Source: Ignavibacteria bacterium (GTDB lineage: Bacteria; Bacteroidota; Ignavibacteria; Ignavibacteriales; Ignavibacteriaceae). From it: 64,000 nt of DNA. The stretch is from the NCBI GenBank assembly GCA_030684555.1, contig JAUXVN010000004.1, positions 1-64,000 on the forward strand. Direction: 5' to 3'. Under the pieces are notes generated by a model, which saw only the letters and a program-made list of their open reading frames with translations, did not search any database and was not told the origin of the DNA. The translations under genes and the position numbers were made by a program. Numbering within the stretch: the first letter of the stretch is position 1; every line of letters begins with the position of its first letter. This document shows, piece after piece, positions 13,753 to 22,339 of this stretch.

Positions 13753-16494
13753 ATGAAAAAATTAATTACAATACTTTTCTTGCTTGTACAGTTTGGGTAT
13801 GGACAGTTTTCGGGAGATTATAATATTGGGACAGGTGAAACATACACAACCTTAAAATCCTTCTGCGATGCTGTGAATGCCGGAACGGTTACCGGAAACA
13901 TTACAGCATATATTACCAGCGATTTAACTGAAGCGGCAAATGTTGGATTGGGTGTAAATACTGCAGGTTTTTCAATAACATTTAAACCAAGTGCAGATGA
14001 AAATAGAACTATAACATTTACACAATTAGCTGATAACACAAGCCCTACGGGTCATTTTGTAATAGGATATCTCGGCACCGGATTAAGTTTAGCATGGTCT
14101 GATGCTAATACGATTGCTACAAGTAATGTTACAATCGACGGTTATGCAACAGGTGGTACAACAAGAAGATTGACTTTTACAAATACGAATGCAAGTCACA
14201 CAAATGCTAGAGTTATTGTCGTAGTTGGTGGTTGTGAAAATACAGTAATAAAAAATTCTATAATAAATAACTTAACTACTCATACAGGTTCTCCCTTTTG
14301 CGTTGGCGCAGTGGTAAGAAAAGGAACAGCCATAGAGGTTGGTCCAATAGGTTTAACAATAGATAATAATCTTTTAACAGCAACAGGTAATAATGTTGCT
14401 ATGGGTGCAAGAATTACAAATTCAGGTACACTTACAACGGTAAGATTAACAGGTTTAATATTCAAAAATAATATAGTAACAGCTCGTCGAAGATTATTTG
14501 AGATTAATTATACAACCGGCGGCGAAATCTATAATAATGAATTTTATACAATTCAGACAGGTCTCCCTGGAACAATTTCTTATGGTTTATGGACTGCTAC
14601 TGGAGTAACAGGAACTGTAAATATTTACAATAACAAATTCTTGCAATCAACCACTGAAGAAACAAGTGCTAATGGGCATAGAGTGGTTTCGTTATCAAGT
14701 GGTGCAAGTTATAATATATACAATAATTTCTTTGCGGGTATGGATAAAACAGCAGCATCTACAGCCGCCTTAAATTTAACTTATCTTTTTTATAGCGGTG
14801 TAGCTGGAACAATTTATAATAACACATTTTATATGCCGGCTTTAACAAATCCATCATCAATCGGATATTATTCTGCAATTCAGCTTAGTGGGAATACTGC
14901 AACAATAAAAAACAATATTTTTATAAGTGATGAAGCAACACATACTAATCCTTATTTTATAAGCGCAGTTCCTATTCCAGCTTCAGATTATAATGTCTTT
15001 TATATGCGCCAGTCAAATGTAAATCACAAAGTTGTTTCAACATATACAAGTTTAGTCGATTATCAAACTGCAAATCCAACCAAGGATGTAAACTCTATTT
15101 CAAAAAACGTCACATTCACAAGCTCAACAGATTTACACTTAACAGGAGCATCTTTGGGTGATAATGAATTAATAGGAACCGTTCTTTCAGGTTATACAAC
15201 CGATATAGACGGTAATACAAGAAATGCATATTACCCTTATAAAGGAGCAGATGAAAGCATTAGCAATCCCCTTCCTGTCACTAATTGGACAGCATCAATG
15301 TCATCAAGTTTAACAAATGCACAAGCTTTCGGTACCACAGGTTTAATTGGTACGGACGGCTCAACTTCATTTTATGCACATTGGGATGCTACTTATTTAT
15401 ATCTCGGGTGGAGTGGTGGAAGAACTAATTACTCATCCGATATGTACTTCGCTGCAATCGATATTGATCCTTCTGGAACAAACGGAACAAACAATGAGGT
15501 CCAAGGGGTTAGTTTTCAAGCCGGTGGTCCACGTCCTGACTATTATGTAGTTTATGAGAACAATGAAAGTTTTTATGGACTTCCTGAAACAAACGGAAAT
15601 GCTTTTGAACTTTATGATGTCGCTGGCGGAACTTGGAACTGGGTTAGCAGAACAGCAGGAAACGATGAAACTACATCTCAAGTTAATTTTGTAGACTCAG
15701 ATGGTGAAGTTAGATTAAGACTATCTTGGGCAAGCCTAGGTAGCTATACTCCAGCAGAGGGGACAAAGCTTGGAATAGTAATGTGGAATAATAATGCTAG
15801 TGGAAACTATATGTGGGGAAGAGTTCCAACTTCAAATCCTGTCAACGGAAGTACCCCGAAAACTTTAACTATGCAATTTGTATATAACAATACAGGCAGT
15901 GGAATTAATCCGAGTACTAATAGAACTGAGACGCCCCTCCCCGTCGAGCTAACCTCCTTCAATGCAAATGCATTCGGTAAAGATGTTAAACTCAATTGGT
16001 CAACCGCAACAGAAGTAAATAGTTATAAATTTGTTGTTGAAAAAGGCGAGAATAATGGTTGGAATGCAATTGGTTCAGTCAATGCTGCGGGTAATAGTAA
16101 TTCACCTAAAGTCTACTCTTTTACCGATAACAATTTACAACCGGGCAAATATCAATACAGACTAAAAATGATTGATAACGACGGCAGTTACGAATACAGC
16201 AGTAGTGTTGAAGTAGATATCGAAATTCCAAAAGAATATGTGTTAATGCAAAATTATCCGAATCCGTTTAATCCTGTAACCAATATTAATTACACCATTC
16301 CGGTGGATAGCAAAGTAATGTTGGTAATTTATTCGATTAGCGGAGAAAAGGTAGCTGAACTTGTTAATGAATCTCAAGCTGCAGGGAATTACTCAATTCC
16401 GTTTAACGCATCACATTTAGCAAGCGGTACTTATATCTACCGTTTAATTGCAGGCGACTTTGTTCAAACAAAGAAGATGTTACTTATTAAGTAA
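13753..16494 (+). CDS. T9SS-exported parallel beta-helix protein with CBM9/DOMON-like domain
   Basis: A 913-residue protein with signal peptide (MKKLITILFLLVQFGYG). Residues about 20-480 show the rung pattern of a right-handed parallel beta-helix: SNVTIDGYA, NTVIKNSIINN, GLTIDNNLLTATGNN, LIFKNNIVTA, GEIYNNEFYT, VNIYNNKFLQ, YNIYNNFFAG, GTIYNNTFYM, ATIKNNIFIS. Residues about 500-710 form a CBM9/DOMON-like domain (TSFYAHWDATYLYLGWSGG; MYFAAIDIDPSG). PLPVELTSFNA and LMQNYPNPFNPVTNINYT begin the module and the sorting domain. Beta-helices of this kind are common in polysaccharide-binding or lyase proteins, but I see no catalytic motif. A surface glycan-binding role is inferred. Confidence 0.8.
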   Translation: MKKLITILFLLVQFGYGQFSGDYNIGTGETYTTLKSFCDAVNAGTVTGNITAYITSDLTEAANVGLGVNTAGFSITFKPSADENRTITFTQLADNTSPTGHFVIGYLGTGLSLAWSDANTIATSNVTIDGYATGGTTRRLTFTNTNASHTNARVIVVVGGCENTVIKNSIINNLTTHTGSPFCVGAVVRKGTAIEVGPIGLTIDNNLLTATGNNVAMGARITNSGTLTTVRLTGLIFKNNIVTARRRLFEINYTTGGEIYNNEFYTIQTGLPGTISYGLWTATGVTGTVNIYNNKFLQSTTEETSANGHRVVSLSSGASYNIYNNFFAGMDKTAASTAALNLTYLFYSGVAGTIYNNTFYMPALTNPSSIGYYSAIQLSGNTATIKNNIFISDEATHTNPYFISAVPIPASDYNVFYMRQSNVNHKVVSTYTSLVDYQTANPTKDVNSISKNVTFTSSTDLHLTGASLGDNELIGTVLSGYTTDIDGNTRNAYYPYKGADESISNPLPVTNWTASMSSSLTNAQAFGTTGLIGTDGSTSFYAHWDATYLYLGWSGGRTNYSSDMYFAAIDIDPSGTNGTNNEVQGVSFQAGGPRPDYYVVYENNESFYGLPETNGNAFELYDVAGGTWNWVSRTAGNDETTSQVNFVDSDGEVRLRLSWASLGSYTPAEGTKLGIVMWNNNASGNYMWGRVPTSNPVNGSTPKTLTMQFVYNNTGSGINPSTNRTETPLPVELTSFNANAFGKDVKLNWSTATEVNSYKFVVEKGENNGWNAIGSVNAAGNSNSPKVYSFTDNNLQPGKYQYRLKMIDNDGSYEYSSSVEVDIEIPKEYVLMQNYPNPFNPVTNINYTIPVDSKVMLVIYSISGEKVAELVNESQAAGNYSIPFNASHLASGTYIYRLIAGDFVQTKKMLLIK

Positions 16495-16523
16495 TTTCTC
16501 TGTTTTCTTGTTATTGCATTTTA

Positions 16524-16550
16524 GGGAGACGGTTATCGTCTCCCTTTTTT
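16524..16550 (+). terminator. Rho-independent terminator
   Basis: Stem GGGAGACG / CGTCTCCC with loop GTTAT followed by TTTTTT, 30 bp after the stop codon at 16494. Confidence 0.9.
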
Positions 16551-16598
16551 ATAGACAAAATTTTCCATACCCATAAAACTTATAATTTACCAATACAA

Positions 16599-18914
16599 AT
16601 GTCACATCAAAAATCCAGAAATTTTATTAAGCATATAATTTTCTTTTTGATAATAGGAAGTGTTTTAATCTTTCCGCAAAATGAAAAATCAATACATCAG
16701 ATTGAGTCGGAGCATTATTCAAAACACCCTGAGTTGATTGAAAAACCGGATTTTCAGAAACCTTCACCAACATATAATTATGATGAAGTAAAGTCTCTTT
16801 CTCATTCGGTATATGGTTTTCACCCTTATTGGATAAGTGATGCAACTGCATCGGCTTATTATTACAGTTTATTAACAGATGTTGCATACTTCAGTGCCGA
16901 AGTCGACAACTCTCTTTCAACAACCGGAGGTTTTTTAACTACAAGAAGTTGGTCAACTACACAAGTTGTTAACTACTGTAAAAGCAACGGAGTAAAAATT
17001 CATCTTGCTATAACAATGTTTTCAAACCATGACCGTGTTCTCTCTAACTCTATTTATCGGACAAACCTCGCAAACAATATTCTAACCCAGGTTCAATTAA
17101 GATCTGCTGATGGGGCAAATATAGATTTTGAATCTGTTGCATCGGCTCAAAAAGATAATTATCGCCTATTTATTAAAGAACTCGGGGACTTGCTTAAACT
17201 AAACAATCTTGAATTAGTTGTCGAGCTTCCGGCTGTTGATTGGAGCGGTATTTATGATAATACTTTTTTTACAACTGTTAATGGTGTGGTTGATAAATAT
17301 TTTCTAATGGCTTATGATTATTATTGGAAGGGGAGCAGTACGGCAGGACCGGTTTCACCATTAACTACCGGAACTATAATTAGACATGTTACACGCAGTA
17401 TAGATGCATATATAAATGCCGGAGCGACTTCTTCTAAATTAATCACCGGGTTAAATTATTATGGGTATGAGTGGCCTGTTACAAGCAGTACAAGAATGGC
17501 TTCCACTACAGGAGATGCAGTAACCAAAACATTCAGCCAAATAAAAACAGCACTTTCCGGAATACCTGCTGAAGATAAATTTTTTGATGAAACATATAGT
17601 TCCCCCTGGTATAGGTACCAAAACAGCGGGCTGTGGTATCAAACATGGTATGATGATTCTTTAAGCTTATCACTAAAATATGATGCTATTAAAGCAAAGG
17701 GATGTGCCGGCACAGGAATGTGGGCTCTAAGTTATGATGGCTCTAACACTAATCTTTGGGGTTCGCTTAAAAACTCATTTGCATCAACGTCTAATTTATC
17801 TAATTCTATTCTTGCTGATTTCGAAATTGATGCAGGAACTTTCAGTACATCTCCTACTTATAGCGGTTCAACAGTTGGAATCTCAAAATTATCAACATCT
17901 GCAAGAAGTGTTGAACAATCTTATAATGGCTGGGCTTCGTTAAAAGTAATTCTAAAAGATAGTTCATCTCTCCCTACTAACTGGACAGTACGATTATTAT
18001 CCGGCACCGGTACACCATCAAACAATTCAACCCTTGGGGCAACGGGTTATATCGGTCTATGGTTAAAAACATCATCCGCTCCATCCGGGGCTCAAATAGC
18101 TATCACCCTTGATGATGCAGCCGGAGGAACTGAGCTTTCTCCTAAAAGAAATCTATCTAATAATAATGAGTGGACTTTGTACGAATGGAATTTGCAGGAA
18201 AGTGGCTGGTCAAGTTTTTCCGGAGGGAATGGTATAGTTAATGGACCAACAGTCACGCTTGATGCAATTATGTTTTATGCTGCAAATAACTCTCCTGATT
18301 GGACAATTTTTTTAGATGATGTCAGTTATAATTCAAATAGTTCTCTTCCAGTAAATTTCAATTCTTTTACAGCTTATAACAAAGAAAATTCAATTATTTT
18401 AAAATGGCAAACAGCAACGGAAGTTAACAACTACGGTTTTCAAGTTGAAAGAAAAACGGATAAAGTAGAAAGTATTTGGGTTGAGATTGGTTTTATTGCT
18501 GGTAACGGTAATAGCAACGCTCCTAAAGATTACAGCTATACCGATAACTCACTTGATAACTCCGGTAAATACTCATACCGCCTAAAACAAATTGATAATG
18601 ACGGCTCTTATGAATATTCATCCGTTGTGGAAGTTGATTATAATCCCGTTATTACTTTTGAGTTAGCGCAAAATTATCCTAATCCTTTTAATCCTTCTAC
18701 ATCAATTAGTTATTCAATTCCGGATGCGGAATTTGTTAACATAAAAGTATTCAACTTACTTGGTGAAGAAGTTGCTACATTATTCAATGGATATATGGAG
18801 GCTGGTAAACACACACTCACATTTGACGCAAGCAAACTCAGCAGCGGAATGTATTTATACAAAATAACCGCCGGCAACTTTACACAAGTTAAGAAGATGT
18901 TATTGGCTAAGTAA
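16599..18914 (+). CDS. T9SS-exported GH18-like glycosidase
   Basis: A 771-residue protein. A signal-like hydrophobic segment (IKHIIFFLIIGSVLIF) is followed at about residues 70-395 by a GH18 TIM-barrel domain: VYGFHPYW start, LRSADGANIDFES at about 165-178 and YFLMAYDYYWKG at about 230. In canonical chitinases the motif is DGxDxDxE; here it is DGANIDFE, so the catalytic glutamate and the preceding aspartate are kept while the middle D is N, as in spore-cortex or peptidoglycan-directed GH18 relatives. A jelly-roll carbohydrate-binding-like domain follows (ILADFEIDAGTF to WTIFLDDVSYNS), then a variant PVNFNSFTA module and the sorting domain. Substrate may be peptidoglycan-type or chitin-type glycan; the sequence does not decide. 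Confidence 0.8.
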   Translation: MSHQKSRNFIKHIIFFLIIGSVLIFPQNEKSIHQIESEHYSKHPELIEKPDFQKPSPTYNYDEVKSLSHSVYGFHPYWISDATASAYYYSLLTDVAYFSAEVDNSLSTTGGFLTTRSWSTTQVVNYCKSNGVKIHLAITMFSNHDRVLSNSIYRTNLANNILTQVQLRSADGANIDFESVASAQKDNYRLFIKELGDLLKLNNLELVVELPAVDWSGIYDNTFFTTVNGVVDKYFLMAYDYYWKGSSTAGPVSPLTTGTIIRHVTRSIDAYINAGATSSKLITGLNYYGYEWPVTSSTRMASTTGDAVTKTFSQIKTALSGIPAEDKFFDETYSSPWYRYQNSGLWYQTWYDDSLSLSLKYDAIKAKGCAGTGMWALSYDGSNTNLWGSLKNSFASTSNLSNSILADFEIDAGTFSTSPTYSGSTVGISKLSTSARSVEQSYNGWASLKVILKDSSSLPTNWTVRLLSGTGTPSNNSTLGATGYIGLWLKTSSAPSGAQIAITLDDAAGGTELSPKRNLSNNNEWTLYEWNLQESGWSSFSGGNGIVNGPTVTLDAIMFYAANNSPDWTIFLDDVSYNSNSSLPVNFNSFTAYNKENSIILKWQTATEVNNYGFQVERKTDKVESIWVEIGFIAGNGNSNAPKDYSYTDNSLDNSGKYSYRLKQIDNDGSYEYSSVVEVDYNPVITFELAQNYPNPFNPSTSISYSIPDAEFVNIKVFNLLGEEVATLFNGYMEAGKHTLTFDASKLSSGMYLYKITAGNFTQVKKMLLAK

Positions 18915-18937
18915 AAGTTGTTAAAGAAATTGTAACA

Positions 18938-18968
18938 AAAGGCTGTCTCAAAAAGGCAGCCTTTTTTA
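18938..18968 (+). terminator. Terminator of the shared 3' cassette, copy C
   Basis: AAAGGCTG / CAGCCTTT stem followed by T-run; same sequence as copy A and the same position relative to the stop as copy B. Confidence 0.85.
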
Positions 18969-18974
18969 TTTCAT

Positions 18975-19285
18975 GTAGGTCAAGATTTCATCTTGACCAC
19001 CCTGTTCGCCTCGATACCGCCAAATGGCAAGTCAAGTTAAACATTAAGTAATAGATATTTTTCATTTTATTGAAGCTTGCCTTAAGTCTCCCTCTTCCCA
19101 AGAGGGAGATTTAGAGGGAGTTCCTTTCGTACCTTCTGTACGTCGAGATTTATCCCGACAACCCTGCAGCACACCGTTATTACTTTACCTTGCGTAAACT
19201 TGTTTCATTTTAAGGACAACTTACAAAGTTGTACTACATACTTTTTGTAGGTCAAGATTTCATCTTGACCACTTGCCGCATAAGG
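18975..19285. repeat. Non-coding part of the shared 3' cassette, copy C
   Basis: Colinear with 10911-11222 and 12778-13092. It begins TGTAGGTCAAGATTTCATCT and ends with a second hairpin of the same family near 19245-19268. The rest of 19286-19327 has no gene. Confidence 0.8.
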
Positions 19286-19327
19286 TAATAACTTCAAAGA
19301 AATCTTCCTCTACTCACCTTAATTGTT

Positions 19328-20275
19328 TCAACCATCAAAAATAAATTCTAATCTAACCCCTCTCTCGATAATTAGATTTTTATATGATAATTTAAGTCCA
19401 TCACTTAAAAATGATTGATCGATAAGATTAATAACCCGGTCTATTTTTTTTATAAACAACTTCACAGAATTTTCAATCTGCTTATCCTCCAACCCGGATG
19501 ATTTTGCAAAAGATAAAAAATCACTCAATTTCAATTTACGTCTCTTTCCGTTAATAGAAAGAGCTGATTCATCCGGATCATCTTTTTCCGAGATAACCAA
19601 TCTTGTTGAGACTAAGTCATAAGCGGGTGCTAACATAATTAAATCATTTTTGTAAATCATCGAAAAGTTTTTCAAATGCATATCCGCATTTCCGGTTAAA
19701 AATGAAAACAGAGTAATTTGGAAAATCGTTAATTTATCCAATCCAGGATTAGAAGAATATTTATCAATTAATTTAACAACCGATTCCATTGAACCTTTAT
19801 ATTTATCCTCGGTTAATCTTTCTGATAATTGACAAAAATCTTCCATGTGGAGTTTATTGTTTTTTTCACGGTCAATACGTTTTGTAAGATAAGCAGTTTG
19901 ACCGCTTTTAAATTTTATTAACGAATGTTGAACTGTATTTATGCCGAATAATCGAGCGAGTTTCATTGTAACATCTTCAATTTCCGGAAGAAAATTATAG
20001 TGCGGTGACGGGGGTTTGAGAATATAATTTCCCCATAATCCGACAATAACTATTTTAGGTTCTGATTTGATTGTTTTATCTATTTCAACAGATAACTTGG
20101 ATTGAACACCGGGAATGGCTGTTCTTTTTTCGATAATTATTTTACCGAGTTTATAAAGTTCATCTAATTTATATGGGACAATAGGAGCAATTTCATTCCC
20201 GAAAAATTTTTTACTGCAACTCAAGTGAAAATCGCCCGAATCCAATTCACCGTAACAAAAAAGACATTTACTCAT
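19328..20275 (-). CDS. hipT: HipT kinase toxin of a hipBST system
   Basis: A 315-residue HipA-fold Ser/Thr kinase lacking the N-terminal subdomain, which is encoded separately upstream; this is the hallmark of HipT in tripartite HipBST systems, where the target is thought to be an aminoacyl-tRNA synthetase. Visible motifs: an N-terminal CLFCYGE...HLSC zinc-binding-like element, glycine-rich loop AIPGVQSKLS (residues 53-62), YILKPP lysine, GNADMHLKNF catalytic loop (D198, N203) and APAYDLVS metal-binding aspartate (D220). In E. coli O127 HipT the glycine-rich loop begins with an autophosphorylated SIS; here it is AIP, so that mode of control would differ. ATG 20275 is chosen over GTG 20281 because GAAGAGAG is then at normal spacing. 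Confidence 0.85.
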   Translation of the reverse strand: MSKCLFCYGELDSGDFHLSCSKKFFGNEIAPIVPYKLDELYKLGKIIIEKRTAIPGVQSKLSVEIDKTIKSEPKIVIVGLWGNYILKPPSPHYNFLPEIEDVTMKLARLFGINTVQHSLIKFKSGQTAYLTKRIDREKNNKLHMEDFCQLSERLTEDKYKGSMESVVKLIDKYSSNPGLDKLTIFQITLFSFLTGNADMHLKNFSMIYKNDLIMLAPAYDLVSTRLVISEKDDPDESALSINGKRRKLKLSDFLSFAKSSGLEDKQIENSVKLFIKKIDRVINLIDQSFLSDGLKLSYKNLIIERGVRLEFIFDG

Positions 20276-20600
20276 TATCACTCTCTTCGATTGGTACTAC
20301 GCTTACTGCACCAATGCAGTCTTTGCAAACTGATAATAGTAATCCAATTCTATCTTTTGGATTAAGTTTCCAATTCTCTTGTGCAATTTTAAGAAGCCAT
20401 CCTTCGGGAATTAATCCATCAAAAAAAGGGAACATTGTTTTCGAAAAAAAATTTTTGTCGATTAACGGAAGAGTTAAACTTATAGGAGGAAAATTGTTCG
20501 CGATATATTCTTCATCATAAACAAAAGAATAACCACTCTCATCTTCAGATATGATACCGGCATAATTATTTTTAAAGAAAACTTTTCCTTTTCTATTCAT
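20268..20600 (-). CDS. hipS: HipS-like small protein, HipA N-terminal subdomain
   Basis: A 110-residue protein matching the HipA N-terminal subdomain 1: GKVFFKNNYAGIISEDESGY, then SLTLPL and FFSKTMFPFFDGLIPEGWLL. The (L/M)P(L/I) and FFxGLLPEG words are diagnostic. In HipBST systems this separate piece, HipS, acts as the antitoxin for HipT. It overlaps hipB by 8 bp at its start and hipT by 8 bp at its end, so all three genes are translationally coupled. Confidence 0.85.
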   Translation of the reverse strand: MNRKGKVFFKNNYAGIISEDESGYSFVYDEEYIANNFPPISLTLPLIDKNFFSKTMFPFFDGLIPEGWLLKIAQENWKLNPKDRIGLLLSVCKDCIGAVSVVPIEESDNE

Positions 20601-20811
20601 TTTTACTTTCGCGTATTATTTCACCGGGAATCATTTCATGCCCAAAAAGTTTTAATACCTGATTAACTTTATCAAGTCTTAAAGATTCCTTTCCCTGCTC
20701 AAGGTCGCGAATAAATCTCAAACCAACACCGGCTTTTTCAGCAAGACTTTCTTGAGTTAAAGCGAGAAGTTTTCTTCTATTTTTAACAAATTCTATTAAT
20801 CGTGTTTTCAT
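20593..20811 (-). CDS. hipB: HipB-like XRE-family DNA-binding protein
   Basis: A 72-residue helix-turn-helix protein: RRKLLALTQESLAEKAGVGL followed by RFIRDLEQGKESLRLDKVNQVLKLFG, a textbook XRE/HipB domain covering nearly the whole protein. In HipBST loci it represses the operon and augments complex formation. It is the first gene of the operon. Three 18-bp operator-like boxes lie within 110 bp upstream and the nearest overlaps the likely promoter. Confidence 0.9.
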   Translation of the reverse strand: MKTRLIEFVKNRRKLLALTQESLAEKAGVGLRFIRDLEQGKESLRLDKVNQVLKLFGHEMIPGEIIRESKNE

Positions 20812-20821
20812 AGTTGAAATT

Positions 20822-20920
20822 TATATCATTACGGGTATAATGTCAACATAAACTATTGAATATATATCACATCGGGTATATTATACGATATTAAATTATT
20901 TTTATACTGTTTTGGGTATA
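20822..20920 (-). promoter_or_regulatory. Three-box operator array and promoter of hipBST
   Basis: Plus-strand boxes: TATATC-ATTA-CGGGTATA (20822-20839), TATATC-ACAT-CGGGTATA (20863-20880) and TATACT-GTTT-TGGGTATA (20903-20920). Starts are 41 and 40 bp apart, close to four helical turns. Each is an imperfect inverted repeat with TATA outer arms, comparable to TATCC-N8-GGATA of E. coli HipB. On the coding strand TTGACA (20839-20844) and TATAAAT-type sequence next to box 1 make a plausible promoter (spacing about 15-16 bp), with box 1 lying between the elements. Confidence 0.7.
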
Positions 20921-21039
20921 GGTTGATGTGGTGGGCTTTTTAATAGTTGCTTGTAGTCATTCTCCCAGAACCTTTGCAAAACTTTGAAGTTTAATTTGTT
21001 TTAAAACTTTACCGCTACGTTCAGTAAGAGAAAAATGTT

Positions 21040-21104
21040 GTCATGCTGAATTTATTTCAGCATCTTTCCACAAGAAGAGAGATCCCGAAATGAATTCGGG
21101 ATGA
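21040..21104. repeat. GTCATGCTGA...TCAGCATC palindromic repeat plus second hairpin
   Basis: GTCATGCTGAATTTATTTCAG-CATC is a hairpin; it is followed by ATCCCGAAATGAATTCGGGAT, a second hairpin. Same family as 2881-2910 and 22223-22260. The gap 20921-21196 holds no gene. Confidence 0.75.
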
Positions 21105-21196
21105 CAGCAAGGGTAGGTATGTGTCATGCTGATGGCTATTGAAACAAACCAATCAAACTATTACAAAAGCATCAAACAGAAGTTTTAAAGTTTAAT

Positions 21197-22186
21197 TTAA
21201 TAAATGACTTCCATCAATTCATCCAACGAAATATTTCCGAAATACTCTGTAACATCTACGTACTGAAGAATTTTATGTAACTCACTACTCTCATATTTAA
21301 CACCGGTAAGCAGCAATTCAATTTCCTTGACATCTTTTTGTCCGAAGAAATCACCATAAATTTTTAGACTCTCAATAATTCCATTTTCAACTTGAAAACG
21401 AATATCAATTTCACCAATTGGAAATCGTTTTGTTTTTTGAAGATTAAACTTTGGTGAAAGTCCGTAATTCCAATCCCATGTTCTATATTTTTTATCTGCA
21501 AGGACGGTTACTTTTTGCCAATCTTCTTCAGTTAAATGAAGTTGGGGAATTTCCGTTTCACCATTAAAAATACCTGCGAGTAATGTTTGGCGGAATTCTT
21601 CTGTAGTCATTTTCTGTTCCATATATTCGCTGATATTTGTAACGCGGCTTCTTACAGATTTTATCCCTTTCGATTCAATCTTTCCGATTTTTACATTAAG
21701 TGCGGCAACAACATTATCAATTGCTGAATCAAATAAAAGAGTACCGTGACTGAACATTCTGTCTTTATTTGTGAACTGCGCATTCCCCGAAATTTTCTTT
21801 CCATCTACAAGGATGTCGTTTCGTCCGCTCAATTCAGCATTAACACCGAGTTTATGAAGTACATTTATTACAGGTCCGGTAAACTCTTTGTAATTGTTAA
21901 AATGTTTAGGGTCATATTTAGTTATAAAACTGAAATTGAGATTTCCATGATCGTGATAAACTGTGCCGCCGCCGGAAATTCTTCTTACTACATGAATATT
22001 ATTTTCACGAACATATTCATGGTTAATCTCTTCAAGCGTATTTTGATTTTTACCGATTATGATTGACGGTTCATTTATGTAGAATAATAAATAAGTTTCG
22101 CTTATATCAACATTACGAAGACAATATTCTTCAAGTGCTAAGTTTAGGTATGGGTCGTGGTTATTTTTATTATTTATAAAAAGCAT
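21197..22186 (-). CDS. lplA: Lipoate-protein ligase A
   Basis: A 329-residue enzyme that activates free lipoate with ATP and attaches it to the lysine of lipoyl domains in 2-oxoacid dehydrogenases and the glycine cleavage system. RRISGGGTVYHDHGNLNFSF (residues 68-87) is the adenylate-binding loop; GRNDILVDGKKISGNAQ (121-137) carries the catalytic lysine (K131) with the following ISG. PSIIIGKNQN (40-49) is also family-typical. Length agrees with full-length LplA having the C-terminal accessory domain. ATG 22186 has CGGAG upstream. It stands alone, separated from the peptidase gene by a repeat element. Confidence 0.9.
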   Translation of the reverse strand: MLFINNKNNHDPYLNLALEEYCLRNVDISETYLLFYINEPSIIIGKNQNTLEEINHEYVRENNIHVVRRISGGGTVYHDHGNLNFSFITKYDPKHFNNYKEFTGPVINVLHKLGVNAELSGRNDILVDGKKISGNAQFTNKDRMFSHGTLLFDSAIDNVVAALNVKIGKIESKGIKSVRSRVTNISEYMEQKMTTEEFRQTLLAGIFNGETEIPQLHLTEEDWQKVTVLADKKYRTWDWNYGLSPKFNLQKTKRFPIGEIDIRFQVENGIIESLKIYGDFFGQKDVKEIELLLTGVKYESSELHKILQYVDVTEYFGNISLDELMEVIY

Positions 22187-22212
22187 ATAACTCCGTTTGT
22201 TTTATTTAAGGC

Positions 22213-22336
22213 ACCTTACGCAGATGTCATGCTTGCCCGCCTCAGGCGGGTCAGCATCTAAATATTATGGGAAAACAGATTCTGAAACAAGTTCAGAATG
22301 ACAAGTAGTCTTTTTTTCATATCTTCTGCGTAAGGT
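22213..22336. repeat. 124-bp composite palindromic element between lplA and the M24 gene
   Basis: Perfect outer 12-bp inverted repeat ACCTTACGCAGA (22213-22224) / TCTGCGTAAGGT (22325-22336). Inside are two hairpins: GTCATGCT-TGCCCGCCTCAGGCGGGT-CAGCATCT and AGATTCTGAAACAAGTTCAG-AATGAC (22277-22302). The first has a CCCGCC-TCA-GGCGGG core spliced into the centre of the usual GTCATGCTGA/TCAGCATCT repeat. Confidence 0.75.
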
Positions 22337-22339
22337 CAG

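Noticed and set aside
20940-21196. A small RNA or riboswitch upstream of hipBST or behind lplA
   Set aside because: The hairpins are of the genome-wide GTCATGCTGA...TCAGCATC type and lie between genes on the same strand without a conserved ligand-binding layout.
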